Source: Kofleriaceae bacterium
Lineage (GTDB): Bacteria > Myxococcota_A > Polyangia > Haliangiales > Haliangiaceae
DNA: 64,000 nt
Reading direction: 5' to 3'
NCBI GenBank assembly: GCA_018058095.1
Contig: JAGPCO010000005.1
Coordinates: 62,001 to 126,000 of the forward strand
The notes under the pieces are model-generated. The model did no database searches and had not been told where the DNA came from. It saw only the letters and a list, made by a program, of their open reading frames with translations. Below are positions 48,434-57,170 of the stretch, in pieces (position 1 is the first letter of the stretch; the number at the start of each line of letters is the position of its first letter). The position numbers and the translations under genes are program-made.

Positions 48434-49623
48434 GGCGTCCACCTCCGGCCCAGCAGCGCCAGCACCTCGACCCGCGACCGCTCCGATGGCGTGGCGCCGC
48501 CCTCGATCGCGAGCGCGCCGTCCCAGCCCGCGCCGGCCCAGCCGAGCGCGGCCATAGCCCACGGCCACAGTGTGCCGCGACCGCGATCCTCGTCGGGCCG
48601 GACCAGCTCGGCCTCGACGCTGGCGCGCCAGCGGCCGTGCGGCAGCCGGGCCGCCAGCCGGGCCCCGGTCCAGCCGCCGCTGACCGCGCCGGTCCGGCGC
48701 AGCTCGCCGACCACCGCACCCGCGCCGGCGTCGTCGAGCCGCAGCGTCGCGCGCGCCACGCCGTCGGCCTCGGTCGCGCCGTCGTCGTCGATCGGGCCGG
48801 CCACGCGGCGCGCGCCGACGTCGGCCAGCAGGTCGAGCCGGGGCGCGGCTCGCCAGCGCACCGCCGCGCCGACCCGCTCCGACGCCACGTCACCGAGCAC
48901 GGTGAACAGCGAGGTCGCCGGCAACAGGTGTGACGGCAGGCGGCGCTCGGCCCGCACCTCGGCGCGCACCGCGCGCCAGCGCCGCGCCAGCGCCAGCTGC
49001 AGATCGGCCAGGGCCGGGTCGCTCAGATCGAACGCGGCGCGCCCGCTCACATCGAGCCGGCCCAGCGCGGCCGAGCCGTCGAGGCCGAGCTCGCGCGCCT
49101 CGAGGCGGCCGGCGCTGCGACGCTCGAGCGCGGCGACGCCGACGCCGCCCCAGTCGCCCAGGCGGCGCCCGAGCCGCGCGCCCGCGGCCCAGTCCCACGC
49201 CGCCGCGCCCAGCCGGGGCGCGACCGGCACGCCGGCGAAGGCGTCGACGTCGATCCGGTGCGGCAAGCGAGCGCGGCCGGCCAGGCCGTCGAGGTGGAGC
49301 GGGCGCAGCGCGCCGGTGCTGGTGATGAGGCGGCCGAGGCGGGCCTCGGCCCGGCCGTCGGCCCGGCGCGCGATCAGCGCGATGATGAGGGCGTCGCCCA
49401 TCACCTCGTCGTCGCCGGCGCCGAGCCAGATCATCGCCTCGGCGGAGAACCGCTCGCCCGGCTGGCCGACGTCGCCGCCGAGCACCAGCAGGCCGACCGG
49501 GGCCTGGGTCTGGGTCAACGCGTCGGCGCGCAGGCGCAGCGGCCCGGCGGCGCCGACGCGCGCGCCGACGCTGGTCGCCACGGCGACCAGCAGCAGCGCG
49601 CCCAGCAGGCGGCCCCGCGTCAC
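48430..49623 (-). CDS. Predicted outer-membrane beta-barrel of the conduit
   Basis: 397 residues. GRLLGALLLVAVATSVGARVGAAG is a signal peptide. The rest alternates short amphipathic strands rich in Arg, Ala, Leu and Val (RRSAGRLEARELGLDGSAALG, RWRAVRAEVRAERRL) with turns, and the last residue is Pro after W, unlike the usual Phe. No known porin motif was recognised; the barrel call rests on strand pattern and operon position between cytochromes, as with MtrB/PioB. It carries no CxxC motif. GTGA overlaps lie on both sides. Confidence 0.6.
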   Translation of the reverse strand: MTRGRLLGALLLVAVATSVGARVGAAGPLRLRADALTQTQAPVGLLVLGGDVGQPGERFSAEAMIWLGAGDDEVMGDALIIALIARRADGRAEARLGRLITSTGALRPLHLDGLAGRARLPHRIDVDAFAGVPVAPRLGAAAWDWAAGARLGRRLGDWGGVGVAALERRSAGRLEARELGLDGSAALGRLDVSGRAAFDLSDPALADLQLALARRWRAVRAEVRAERRLPSHLLPATSLFTVLGDVASERVGAAVRWRAAPRLDLLADVGARRVAGPIDDDGATEADGVARATLRLDDAGAGAVVGELRRTGAVSGGWTGARLAARLPHGRWRASVEAELVRPDEDRGRGTLWPWAMAALGWAGAGWDGALAIEGGATPSERSRVEVLALLGRRWTP

Positions 49624-49931
49624 GGCCCGGCCTCGGGCGGGGTGGACGCCTCCTCGCCGGGGGCGGGCGCGGCGGCCGGCCGCGTGGTGATCGCCGGGGC
49701 GGCGTCGCTCGGCGACCCCAGCGGCGGCGGCGTGGTCGAGCCGAGCCGGCGCAGCCGGCGCAGGTCGCGGTACACGATCCACCCGTACAGCGCGAAGGCC
49801 CCGGTGCCGATGGCCTGGCCGAGCGACATCGCCAGCATCACCGGCAACGGCGTCGGCTGCAGCACCGACCACACCATCAGCACCAGCGCGACGAGCGTGA
49901 GGATCGCCGAGATGCGCAACCAGCGGTTCAT
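49620..49931 (-). CDS. Small two-helix membrane protein
   Basis: 103 residues. Two helices (ISAILTLVALVLMVWSV and LAMSLGQAIGTGAFALYGWIVY) are followed by a Pro/Ala-rich tail of ~40 residues. No haem motif. It sits between the NapC-like and barrel genes with ATGA and GTGA overlaps, so it is likely a small subunit of the electron-transfer apparatus. Not recognised as a named family. Confidence 0.6.
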   Translation of the reverse strand: MNRWLRISAILTLVALVLMVWSVLQPTPLPVMLAMSLGQAIGTGAFALYGWIVYRDLRRLRRLGSTTPPPLGSPSDAAPAITTRPAAAPAPGEEASTPPEAGP

Positions 49932-50545
49932 CGTCCGACCTTGCTCCACGGGTGGGCCGGCCCGTGGCAGCCCGCGCCGACGCAGCTGACCTCGTCGCCG
50001 GTCAGCTCGTCGCGCAGGCTGGCGTGGTCGGCGATCTCGACCCAGCCCGGCGCGGTGGTCGAGTGGCAGCGACGGCAGGTCGCGCTCGGGAACGGGTCGC
50101 GGATGTGGATGCTGGTGCGAGCCTCGTCGAGCGACATCGACCGGTAGGTCAGGAGGTAGTGGTAGACGTGGCGCAGGCCGGCGATCTTGGTGGCGACCGT
50201 GCCGAACATCCCGTAGTTGGCGTGGCACGTGTAGCAGCTGGCGTCGCCGAAGGCCTGGTTGCGGCTGTGGATGGCGGCCAGCGACGACGAGGCCGGGTCC
50301 TGGGCGTCGCGCTGGTACGGCGTCATCACGTGGCACGAGCCGCAGAACTGGACCTGCTTGGTCGCCTCGAAGCCGGCGTAGCTGCCCGAGCCCGCGGCGG
50401 CGAGCGGGAACACGCCGATGCCGAGGAGCAGCGCCAGCTTGGTGATCCGGTTGAGCGGCGGCCGCGCCAGCAGGTACCAGAGCAGGATCGTGGCGGCCAG
50501 GGCCGCGCTCGCCAGCGTCACGACGCCGAGCAGGTCAAGGTGCAT
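49928..50545 (-). CDS. NapC/NirT-like membrane cytochrome c
   Basis: 205 residues. Two hydrophobic helices at the N-terminus (VTLASAALAATILLWYLL, ITKLALLLGIGVFPLAAAG) are followed by haem motifs CGSCH, CYTCH, CRRCH and CVGAGCH (three residues between). NapC/NirT proteins oxidise menaquinol and pass electrons to periplasmic cytochromes, the role CymA plays in Shewanella. ATG at 50545 is preferred because GGAG lies 7 nt upstream; ATG at 50557 is also possible. The start lies inside the end of the previous gene, and the stop overlaps the next ATG. Confidence 0.85.
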   Translation of the reverse strand: MHLDLLGVVTLASAALAATILLWYLLARPPLNRITKLALLLGIGVFPLAAAGSGSYAGFEATKQVQFCGSCHVMTPYQRDAQDPASSSLAAIHSRNQAFGDASCYTCHANYGMFGTVATKIAGLRHVYHYLLTYRSMSLDEARTSIHIRDPFPSATCRRCHSTTAPGWVEIADHASLRDELTGDEVSCVGAGCHGPAHPWSKVGR

Positions 50546-51755
50546 CGACGTCTCCATCGAGGTGGCTGCCGACCAGGACGTTGCCGAACGGGTCGACCGA
50601 GGTCGGGTGACAGGTCACGCAGGCGGTGATGGTGGTCACCCCGGCGTGGGCAGGGGTGGCGGGTGGCACGCCGTGGCAGCTGCCGCAGGTGACCTCGCCG
50701 GTGCGGGTCCAGCCCGGCTGGCTCGGGCCGTGGCACCAGGCGCTGGCGCAGGTGGCGCGGTCGTGGTCCCAGCCGAGCGCGCTCGCGACCTCGGCCGGTC
50801 CGGCGCTGTCGAGGTGGCCGGCCGCGGTCACCGTGGCCGGTTCGGCGTGGCAGGTCACGCACGGCACCGGCGGCCCGAGCCGGCGTGGCCCGGTCAGGTG
50901 GGCGACGTGGGCACCCACGCCGACGGCGGTGGTGAAGGTCGCGCCCGAGAGATCTCGCGGTGGCGCCGGCGAGCTGGCGCCGCCGTGGCAGCCGCTGCAC
51001 GCCGGCAAGGCCGGGTCTCCCACCGCGACCACGCCGTCGAGGTGATCGGCCCGGGCCGGGGTGGTCGGGTGGCACGTGGCGCAGTCGGCGCGGGCGTGGT
51101 CGGGCGGCGGCGCGCCGTGGCAGGAGGTACACCCGGCCGGGCCGGGCGGGTCGTCGGTCCAGCGTGGCACGGTGAGCGCGCCGCCGGCGGGACCGAGCAC
51201 GGCGCCGTGGCAGTACACCTGGGCGCAGGTCGCCTCGGCCGGCGCGTAGCTGGGCGGCCCCGACCGATCGGACGAGCTCACGGTCAACCCAGCCAGGCCG
51301 GTCAGCACCACCTCGGCCGGGGCCGGGTCGACCGCCCCGCCGACGAGGATGTGGCCATCATCGTCCCACGCCGCCGGCACCTGGTGGCAGGTGGTGCAGG
51401 CCACCTGCGCCAGCCGGTGGGTGGCGTGGGCACCGGAGCCCGGCGCCTCGGCATGGCAGGTGTCGCACGCGGTCGGGCCACGCACGTGGCAGCTGGTGCA
51501 GCTCGGCGCCGCGCTGGTGCCGGCGAAGTCGGCGCCGTGGCAGGTCGCGCACAGCGCGAAGTCCCAGCCGCGTGCCGCCAGGTCGCGGCCGTGGAAGTCC
51601 GGGCTGGCCGGATCGAGCACACCGGCGGCGTGCACCCCGAGCCCAGCCGCGTCGGCGCCGAGCGGTCGCGGATCCGCGCAGGCGGCCAGGCTCGCTGCGA
51701 CGCCGAGGACCACCCGCACCAGCCGGGTGGTCGTGCTGGGCCCGCGCCGGTTCAC
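50535..51755 (-). CDS. Multihaem lipoprotein with CxxxxCH...CxxCH repeats
   Basis: 406 residues. VVLGVAASLAAC is a lipoprotein signal. Ten CxxCH motifs and two CxxxxCH motifs (CAQVYCHGA and CASAWCHGP) occur. The paired CxxxxCH...CxxCH pattern is that of the Geobacter sulfurreducens repeat family of surface multihaem proteins. Whether the longer spacing binds haem is not known from sequence. GTG overlaps the OmcA-like stop (GTGA). Confidence 0.82.
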   Translation of the reverse strand: MNRRGPSTTTRLVRVVLGVAASLAACADPRPLGADAAGLGVHAAGVLDPASPDFHGRDLAARGWDFALCATCHGADFAGTSAAPSCTSCHVRGPTACDTCHAEAPGSGAHATHRLAQVACTTCHQVPAAWDDDGHILVGGAVDPAPAEVVLTGLAGLTVSSSDRSGPPSYAPAEATCAQVYCHGAVLGPAGGALTVPRWTDDPPGPAGCTSCHGAPPPDHARADCATCHPTTPARADHLDGVVAVGDPALPACSGCHGGASSPAPPRDLSGATFTTAVGVGAHVAHLTGPRRLGPPVPCVTCHAEPATVTAAGHLDSAGPAEVASALGWDHDRATCASAWCHGPSQPGWTRTGEVTCGSCHGVPPATPAHAGVTTITACVTCHPTSVDPFGNVLVGSHLDGDVDAP

Positions 51756-53950
51756 CGGCCGTGCACGACCATCACGTCGTTGTCCGAGCCGGGGCCGTGG
51801 CAGGTCGCGCACGCCTCGGCGCCGAGCAGCGTCGTGTTGATGGCGGCGTGGGCGGCGACGTACGGCTGGTCGTGGCAGCTGGTGCAGACCGAGGTCTCGG
51901 GCGCCAGCCGGGTCGTGCTGGTGACCGCCCAGAACGGGCTGGTGCAGTACGCGTCGGCGTCGGCGCTCGGGGTCTCGCCGCAGGTCAGCTCCTGCAGGAT
52001 GCTGGGCGCCGCGCCGCGCGACGGCAGGCCCCAGGTGCCGTCGCGGTGGCACGCGCTGCAGTCGGCCAGGTCGCGCGGGTAGCGGATCTCGCCGGCGTTG
52101 AACGCGGTGCCGGCCGGGTTGGCCACGGTCGGGGTCGGGTTGGCGCCGAGGATGTACGACTGGCTCAGGTGCTCGCCGGCGTGGATCTTGTGGATCATCA
52201 CGCGGAAGTCGACGCTCTCGGCCAGCACGGTCGAGCCCTCGAACCGGGCGACGCGGTCGGCGTTGGCGTTCTCCGGGTTGTGGCAGGTCACGCAGTACGC
52301 CGCGCCGCGCCGGTTGCCGCCGTGGAAGCGCAGGTCGTAGTGGCACGCGTTGCACTTGGCCGGATCGATGATGTCGCGCCGGGCGGCGACGGCCCCGGTG
52401 ACCGCGAACGGGAAGGTCGGCGACACCGTCGGGTAGCGCGGGTCGGCGGCGTTGACCGCGGCCTCGATGGCCACGGTGAAGCTGCCGGTGGCGTCGGCCG
52501 GGATGACGACCGTGGCCGGGAAGGTGTAGCTGAAGCGACCGTCGGCGGCGTCGACCGCGGTCAGGGTGCCGGTCGCGCCGGAGCCCTGGACCGTGACCTG
52601 GGCCCACGGGTTGGTCGAGGTGCCGACCGTCCAGTACCGGGTGTAGTCGGTGTTGGGGCCGACGATGAGCGCGCGCAGCGAGGCCAGCGGCGCAGCCTGC
52701 AGGTCACGCGGGACGCCGTCGTACAGGGCGCGGAAGGTGAAGGTGATGGGCGAACCCGGCACGACCGGGTTGACCGACTCGATGGTGATGCCGAGCGCGT
52801 GGGTGGCGTCGAGCGAGGCGACGGCGTGGGCCGGCACGATCGGCGCCAGCGAGCCGGTCGCCGGGTGGCACACGTTACAGGGCGCGTCGTCGGGCTGGGC
52901 CCCGCCCGAGTGCAGGACCTGGCCAACCGGGGGCGGGTCCACGAACGAGGTGGTGTCGTGGCACGACAGGCAGGCGGTCCGGGCCGGCGCGGTCTTCCAG
53001 CGATCGCCCTGGGCGGCGCCGGCGTGGCAGCTGTCGCACCGCTGCACCGGCTGCGGGAACGCCACCGTCGAGAAGTCGTGGATGGTGCCGCCGAAGCCGA
53101 TGATGCGGTACGGCGTCCCGGCCAGCACCGACGGCAGGCCGTGGCCGGCGTGGATCTTGTGCACCATCACCTTGAGGTCGACGGTGTTGCCGGTGTCGGG
53201 GTCGGCGCTCTGCGCGGTGTGGCACAGCTCGCACTGGTCGACCGCGGTGTAGCGGCCGCCGTGGGCCGAGAACTCGCCGTGGCACGAGGCGCACCCGGCG
53301 GCGCTGGCGACGTCGCGCTCGGCCAGCGCTCCGCCGTCGGGGCGGACCGCGAACAGCGCGCGGTCGAACGCGGCGACGCCGTCCAGCGTGCGCGAGGCGA
53401 CCGCCAGCACGCTCTGGGTCAGCGCCGGGTCGAACCCGGTCAGCGGCGCGGCGAACGTGTAGCTATAGGTGCCGGCGGCCAGATCGACCGTGGTGAACGT
53501 GCCGGTCGCCTCGGTCGTGGCCTGGGTCGCGGTGGCGCCGCCGGGCGACGTCGCCACCCGGGTGGTGTACGCGGTGTGGGTCGCCGGCTCGCCGGCGGCG
53601 TCGAGGCCGAGCTGGGCCAGCACGAACGACACCGAGACCGGTCCTTCGGTCAGCCGGCCGGTCCGGTCGAGCGGCATGCCGGCGCCGTCGCGCAACCGGA
53701 ACGCGACCACGGCCTGGGTCGCGCTCATGGTCAAGCCGGTCACCTCGACGTCGACGCCGGGCATGGTGAACCAGGGCGACAGGCCGTCGTCACCTGGGTC
53801 GCCCTGGGCACCCGGGTCACCCATCAAGCCGGGATCACCACCGGCGCCGTCGGTGCCCTGGGGACCGGATGGGCCCTGGGGCCCGGCGGGGCCCTCACAC
53901 GCGGTTGAAGCGAGAACGAGGAGCAGGAGCAGAGGGATGGAGCGGAACAT
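51752..53950 (-). CDS. OmcA/MtrC-family decahaem surface cytochrome
   Basis: 732 residues. LLLLLVLASTAC is a lipoprotein signal; a collagen-like GPxGPxG stretch of ~40 residues follows. The rest follows the OmcA/MtrC plan: beta-domain, five haems (CASCH, CELCH, CDSCH, CLSCH, CNVCH), beta-domain, five haems (CNACH, CVTCH, CSACH, CTSCH, CATCH). MVHKIHAG and MIHKIHAG are the conserved His-containing motif in each half. It would pass electrons from the outer membrane to metal oxides, flavins or electrodes. It is the first gene of the operon. Confidence 0.93.
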   Translation of the reverse strand: MFRSIPLLLLLVLASTACEGPAGPQGPSGPQGTDGAGGDPGLMGDPGAQGDPGDDGLSPWFTMPGVDVEVTGLTMSATQAVVAFRLRDGAGMPLDRTGRLTEGPVSVSFVLAQLGLDAAGEPATHTAYTTRVATSPGGATATQATTEATGTFTTVDLAAGTYSYTFAAPLTGFDPALTQSVLAVASRTLDGVAAFDRALFAVRPDGGALAERDVASAAGCASCHGEFSAHGGRYTAVDQCELCHTAQSADPDTGNTVDLKVMVHKIHAGHGLPSVLAGTPYRIIGFGGTIHDFSTVAFPQPVQRCDSCHAGAAQGDRWKTAPARTACLSCHDTTSFVDPPPVGQVLHSGGAQPDDAPCNVCHPATGSLAPIVPAHAVASLDATHALGITIESVNPVVPGSPITFTFRALYDGVPRDLQAAPLASLRALIVGPNTDYTRYWTVGTSTNPWAQVTVQGSGATGTLTAVDAADGRFSYTFPATVVIPADATGSFTVAIEAAVNAADPRYPTVSPTFPFAVTGAVAARRDIIDPAKCNACHYDLRFHGGNRRGAAYCVTCHNPENANADRVARFEGSTVLAESVDFRVMIHKIHAGEHLSQSYILGANPTPTVANPAGTAFNAGEIRYPRDLADCSACHRDGTWGLPSRGAAPSILQELTCGETPSADADAYCTSPFWAVTSTTRLAPETSVCTSCHDQPYVAAHAAINTTLLGAEACATCHGPGSDNDVMVVHGR

Positions 53951-53990
53951 CGCCCACGTCAGCTATCACGATCCGTGCCTGGTTCGTGTC

Positions 53991-54031
53991 GTGTAACCAA
54001 TTGAAACAACTCAAATATTTCGAAACAGGGC
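53991..54031 (-). promoter_or_regulatory. AT-rich promoter region of the cytochrome operon
   Basis: About 40 bp with far more A+T than anything around it, upstream of the OmcA-like ATG. GAAACA occurs twice (from 54003 and 54022) and TTTCGAAA is a palindrome. No certain -35/-10 pair was chosen. Confidence 0.5.
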
Positions 54032-54094
54032 GCAGATCCTGCGTGGCCAGCGAAGATGCCGGCAAGGCCCGCCGGTGGTGCGCTTTGGCGGCGA

Positions 54095-54790
54095 TCAGGC
54101 GAGGGCCCGGAGCTGCTCAGAGACCTCCCGATCGTTCCCCGCGTCGAGGGCGGAGGCGAGGGCCGCGATCCGGGCCGGCGTGGCGCCAGCCTGGAGGACG
54201 TCGGCCAGCGCTGGTGCCGCCGGGCGCCCCAGGCGGCGCAGCGCCGCCGTGCGGCCGAGCGGGACGCGGCGCAGCTCGCCCTGGCCCAGCCGCCAGGCCA
54301 GCACCAGGGCCGGCAGCGCCAGCAGATCGGTCGGATCGGCCACCACCGTGGCGCCCGGGCTGAGCACCGCCCAGGCCGCGCCGAGTCGGTCGGCCGCGGC
54401 GGGCACCAGCTTGGCGACGGTGAAGACCAGCCCGGTCGCGCCGACACACGCCCCCAGGCGGGCGCGCGACAGGCTGGGGTCGAGGCGGGCGCCGGCGCGC
54501 GCCGCCAGGTGCAGCACCACGCCGACGAGCGCGGACAGCACCAGCGGGGCCAGCACCAGCCCGGCCAGGTCCGACAGCTTGCCGGTCAGCCAGCCCGGGG
54601 CAGCGCTCGGCTTGAGCCACCAGTCGTTGAGCACCAGCAGCGCCGCCGCGGCCAGGACCAGCGGGTGCAGCGCCTCGCCGATCGGCAGCGGCGCGCCGTC
54701 GACGCGGTCGCGTCCGCGCAGCCAGCGGCGCGCGCGGTCGAGGGCGCCCGCCGAGCGTGCATCGCGCCCGGTCGGCGTGTCGATCGTCAC
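54095..54790 (-). CDS. Unknown membrane protein
   Basis: 231 residues with four probable helices ([67 protein letters not shown]). The segment [25 protein letters not shown] recurs in hypothetical membrane proteins of this phylum; no function is known to me. The soluble C-terminal ~60 residues are Ala/Leu/Arg-rich helix. TAGCAT lies 6 nt before the GTG start. Confidence 0.6.
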   Translation of the reverse strand: MTIDTPTGRDARSAGALDRARRWLRGRDRVDGAPLPIGEALHPLVLAAAALLVLNDWWLKPSAAPGWLTGKLSDLAGLVLAPLVLSALVGVVLHLAARAGARLDPSLSRARLGACVGATGLVFTVAKLVPAAADRLGAAWAVLSPGATVVADPTDLLALPALVLAWRLGQGELRRVPLGRTAALRRLGRPAAPALADVLQAGATPARIAALASALDAGNDREVSEQLRALA

Positions 54791-54796
54791 CGGCCG

Positions 54797-54802
54797 ATGC
54801 TA
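54797..54802 (-). promoter_or_regulatory. -10-like box (TAGCAT) of the membrane-protein gene
   Basis: TAGCAT on the reverse strand, exactly 6 nt before the GTG at 54790. Confidence 0.4.
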
Positions 54803-54875
54803 CCAGCGGGGCGAACGCCGGCGCAGGAGGCGGTGGAATTGCGCGGCCGACTCGGGCGGCGCTGGCGCCGCTGTA

Positions 54876-54881
54876 TATACT
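54876..54881 (+). promoter_or_regulatory. -10 box (TATACT) of the 54888 gene
   Basis: TATACT, within TATATACT, exactly 6 nt before the GTG at 54888. It is the best -10 match in the window. No TTGACA-like -35 at 17 nt. Confidence 0.55.
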
Positions 54882-54887
54882 GCCGCC

Positions 54888-56288
54888 GTGTCCGACGCCG
54901 ACAAGCCATCCGACGCCACCGATCCCAAGCAGACCGAGAGCGGCCGCCAGCTGGCCGAGGCCGAGCAGGCCGCGCGCGAGCGCTTCGAGCGGGCCATGAC
55001 CGAGCTGCGCGAGGGCGCCTACCGGTTCGCCCAGCGCGCGCGTGAGGAGTGCGAGGTCCTGCTCGAGGAGCTGATCGACCCCGAGGGCGAGACCGTGGCC
55101 AACATCGCCGAGGTCGAGGGCGATCAGGGCGCCGGCGCGCTGGCGCAGTCGCTCGAGCTCATCCAGTTCGACACCTGGTTGTTCGGCCAGATCGGCGACA
55201 AGGAGGAGCTCGACCTCAAGGATCAGGCGCACTGGGCGGTGTGGTTCCAGTTCGGCGCGTGGATCGGCGAGACCATCCGCCGCCGCCACGGCGGCAACTG
55301 GCTGCTCCTGGCCGAGGACCCGCACACCTGGCGCATCGGCTTCTCCAAGGTGCTGCTCGAGATCGCGCCGTTCATGTTCGCCGAGCAGCTCATCCGCATG
55401 GGCTCGGGCGCGACCCGCCGCATGGTGACCGAGGTCGACCGCCTGTGGACCGCGCACGAGGAGCAGAAGGAGAAGGACGGCGGCAAGGAGGTCGACCGCT
55501 TCGTCGCCCAGCACTACATCCGCATGCACACCGTGCCGCTCGGGCAGTGGATGGCGATGGACTTCCAGCGCCTGGGCCAGCTGTGGACCAAGGCGCCGGT
55601 GCGCGACCTCATCGCCGCCATCACCGAGTCGGCCCCGCGCCTGGGCGCCGCCAACGCCCAGATCGTCGAGAAGGTGGTCGAGGCCCTGACCAAGGCCAAC
55701 CAGGACCTGCCGGTGGCCGAGCAGACCCGGGACCGCGGCCTGTTCGAGGCCATCGCCCAGATCGTCAGCCTGCGCCGGGCCACCGCCCCCATCGCCATCG
55801 ACATCCTCGAGCGGGTGGTCATGCCGGCGCTGCACGTCGGCCTGCCCGAGACCTTCCCGCCGCTCGACGAGGATGACTTCGCGACGATGCGCAAGGGCAT
55901 CGAGCTGTTCGCCTTCTTCGTCGACATCGTCCCGCACAAGTTCCAGGCCGACGACGAGGGTTTCCTCGGCACCATCCCGCACGAGCAGCTGTCGACCCCG
56001 TACGCCGATCGCAACACGCTCGAGATCGGCAAGGGCGACTGGGTGGTGATCAACCCGGCCCACTTCGTGCCGATGCTCAGCGAGCTCGACCCGCAGAAGC
56101 TGCTCGACCGGTACGACGCCTTCGTCACGTACCTGGCCGAGCTGCCCGACGCGCCACGCCGGCGCGACGACGGCCGCATGCTGGCCGAGACCGCGATCCG
56201 CGCCCTGGCCGATCTCAAGGCGTGCGTGGCGATGGCGGCCCAGAACAACGACGCCCTGCTGTTCCGCCTGCTGCCGCCGCCGGGCTGA
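54888..56288 (+). CDS. Unknown soluble protein
   Basis: 466 residues, no signal peptide or membrane segment. The N-terminal ~50 residues are charged helix ([44 protein letters not shown]), coiled-coil-like. The rest is mixed helix ([63 protein letters not shown]). No motif was recognised. The start GTG is leaderless-like. The next gene downstream, 124 bp on, is a sigma-54-type mini-protein gene. Confidence 0.7.
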   Translation: MSDADKPSDATDPKQTESGRQLAEAEQAARERFERAMTELREGAYRFAQRAREECEVLLEELIDPEGETVANIAEVEGDQGAGALAQSLELIQFDTWLFGQIGDKEELDLKDQAHWAVWFQFGAWIGETIRRRHGGNWLLLAEDPHTWRIGFSKVLLEIAPFMFAEQLIRMGSGATRRMVTEVDRLWTAHEEQKEKDGGKEVDRFVAQHYIRMHTVPLGQWMAMDFQRLGQLWTKAPVRDLIAAITESAPRLGAANAQIVEKVVEALTKANQDLPVAEQTRDRGLFEAIAQIVSLRRATAPIAIDILERVVMPALHVGLPETFPPLDEDDFATMRKGIELFAFFVDIVPHKFQADDEGFLGTIPHEQLSTPYADRNTLEIGKGDWVVINPAHFVPMLSELDPQKLLDRYDAFVTYLAELPDAPRRRDDGRMLAETAIRALADLKACVAMAAQNNDALLFRLLPPPG

Positions 56289-56382
56289 GCGGCGGCACCG
56301 GCGGCGCACACCAAGACCACACACGCTGACCAGGCAGCGGCGGCCCGGCGGCGCCGGCGACGTGGCTTCGCCTGGTTGCGGC

Positions 56383-56398
56383 TGGCCTTCGCCGTGCA
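56383..56398 (+). promoter_or_regulatory. Sigma-54-like -24/-12 element of the fourth mini-protein gene
   Basis: TGGCCTT-CGCC-GTGCA, with the same GTGCA -12 form as at 24004. The GC lies 14 nt before the ATG at 56412. No TTGCGCG/GTGCA upstream box is obvious. Confidence 0.45.
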
Positions 56399-56411
56399 CG
56401 AGGTGGCGGGC

Positions 56412-56588
56412 ATGAAGAAGCCCATGCCCATCGGTCAGGCCCTGCGCGCCGTGTCGTCCACCAACTTGGCCCGCGTCGGCGGTGGTGAGGATCGCCCGCC
56501 GGCCCCGCCGCCGCCGCCGCCGTCGTCGCCGTCGCCGTCGCCCTACCTCAAGTACGAGCTCAAGAACGTGCTCATCTCGGGCTACTGA
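56412..56588 (+). CDS. Pro-rich mini-protein ending in an Hcp-like strand
   Basis: 58 residues. MKKPMPIGQALRAVSSTNLARVGGG is followed by a Pro/Ser run of ~20 residues and the end YLKYELKNVLISGY. That end matches the Y-L-K-x-x-L-x-N-V-x-I-S-S-Y strand near the C-terminus of type VI secretion Hcp proteins, whereas the rest of Hcp is absent. It could be a fragment or an unrelated small protein. It has no Cys, so it does not belong to the CxxC family by sequence, but it shares their MKK start and promoter arrangement. Its end overlaps the convergent membrane-protein gene by 7 bp. Confidence 0.5.
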   Translation: MKKPMPIGQALRAVSSTNLARVGGGEDRPPAPPPPPPSSPSPSPYLKYELKNVLISGY

Positions 56589-57109
56589 CCGCCGTCGCGT
56601 CGAGGTCGCGCCGTCGCGGTCGGGAACACCGGCGCCTCGGCCCGCTCGAGCGCGCGCCGCTCGAGCAGGTGCAGCACCGGCTCGGCGATCGCCGTGACCG
56701 GCCCGAGCAGCCACAGGCCGAGCACCCCGACCGCGAACACCCACTCGCCGTACTGCTCGTGGTTACGCGCGAACAGGTGGACCAGGAAGACGGCGACGAG
56801 GGCCACGAAGCCGGCCGCCAGTCCGGACAGGCCGTACAGCACGCCGGCGCCGAACCCGGCCCGGCGGACCCGCAGCCAGCCGAGCGCCACCACGCCGAGC
56901 GCGACCAGGGCGGCCGGGCCGCCGTCGGCGTAGTTGCTGTGGATGGCCTCGTCATCGAGCTGGTGGGCCGGGAGTAGGTAGCCGACCACCGCCATCACGG
57001 CGCACACGGCGATGCCGGCGAACAGGACCTGGCGCACGATGGCGCGCGGCCCGCGCAGCGTGAGGTCGCGCAGGCGCCGACGTGGAACGGGGGCGGCGAG
57101 ATCGACCAT
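56582..57109 (-). CDS. Unknown membrane protein, four helices
   Basis: 175 residues. Helices QVLFAGIAVCAVMAVVGYLL, AALVALGVVALGWLRV, LYGLSGLAAGFVALVAVFLVHLF and WVFAVGVLGLWLLGPVTAIA. Not recognised. ATG at 57109 has TACCAT exactly 6 nt upstream, so a longer start at 57391 is rejected. DUF1223 lies just upstream on the same strand. Confidence 0.7.
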   Translation of the reverse strand: MVDLAAPVPRRRLRDLTLRGPRAIVRQVLFAGIAVCAVMAVVGYLLPAHQLDDEAIHSNYADGGPAALVALGVVALGWLRVRRAGFGAGVLYGLSGLAAGFVALVAVFLVHLFARNHEQYGEWVFAVGVLGLWLLGPVTAIAEPVLHLLERRALERAEAPVFPTATARPRRDGGQ

Positions 57110-57115
57110 GCGTCG

Positions 57116-57121
57116 ATGGTA
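57116..57121 (-). promoter_or_regulatory. -10-like box (TACCAT)
   Basis: TACCAT on the reverse strand, exactly 6 nt before the ATG at 57109. Confidence 0.4.
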
Positions 57122-57170
57122 GCGCGCGGCACCAGGCCCGAGCCGGCAAACTCCGGCGCGGCGTGGGTGG

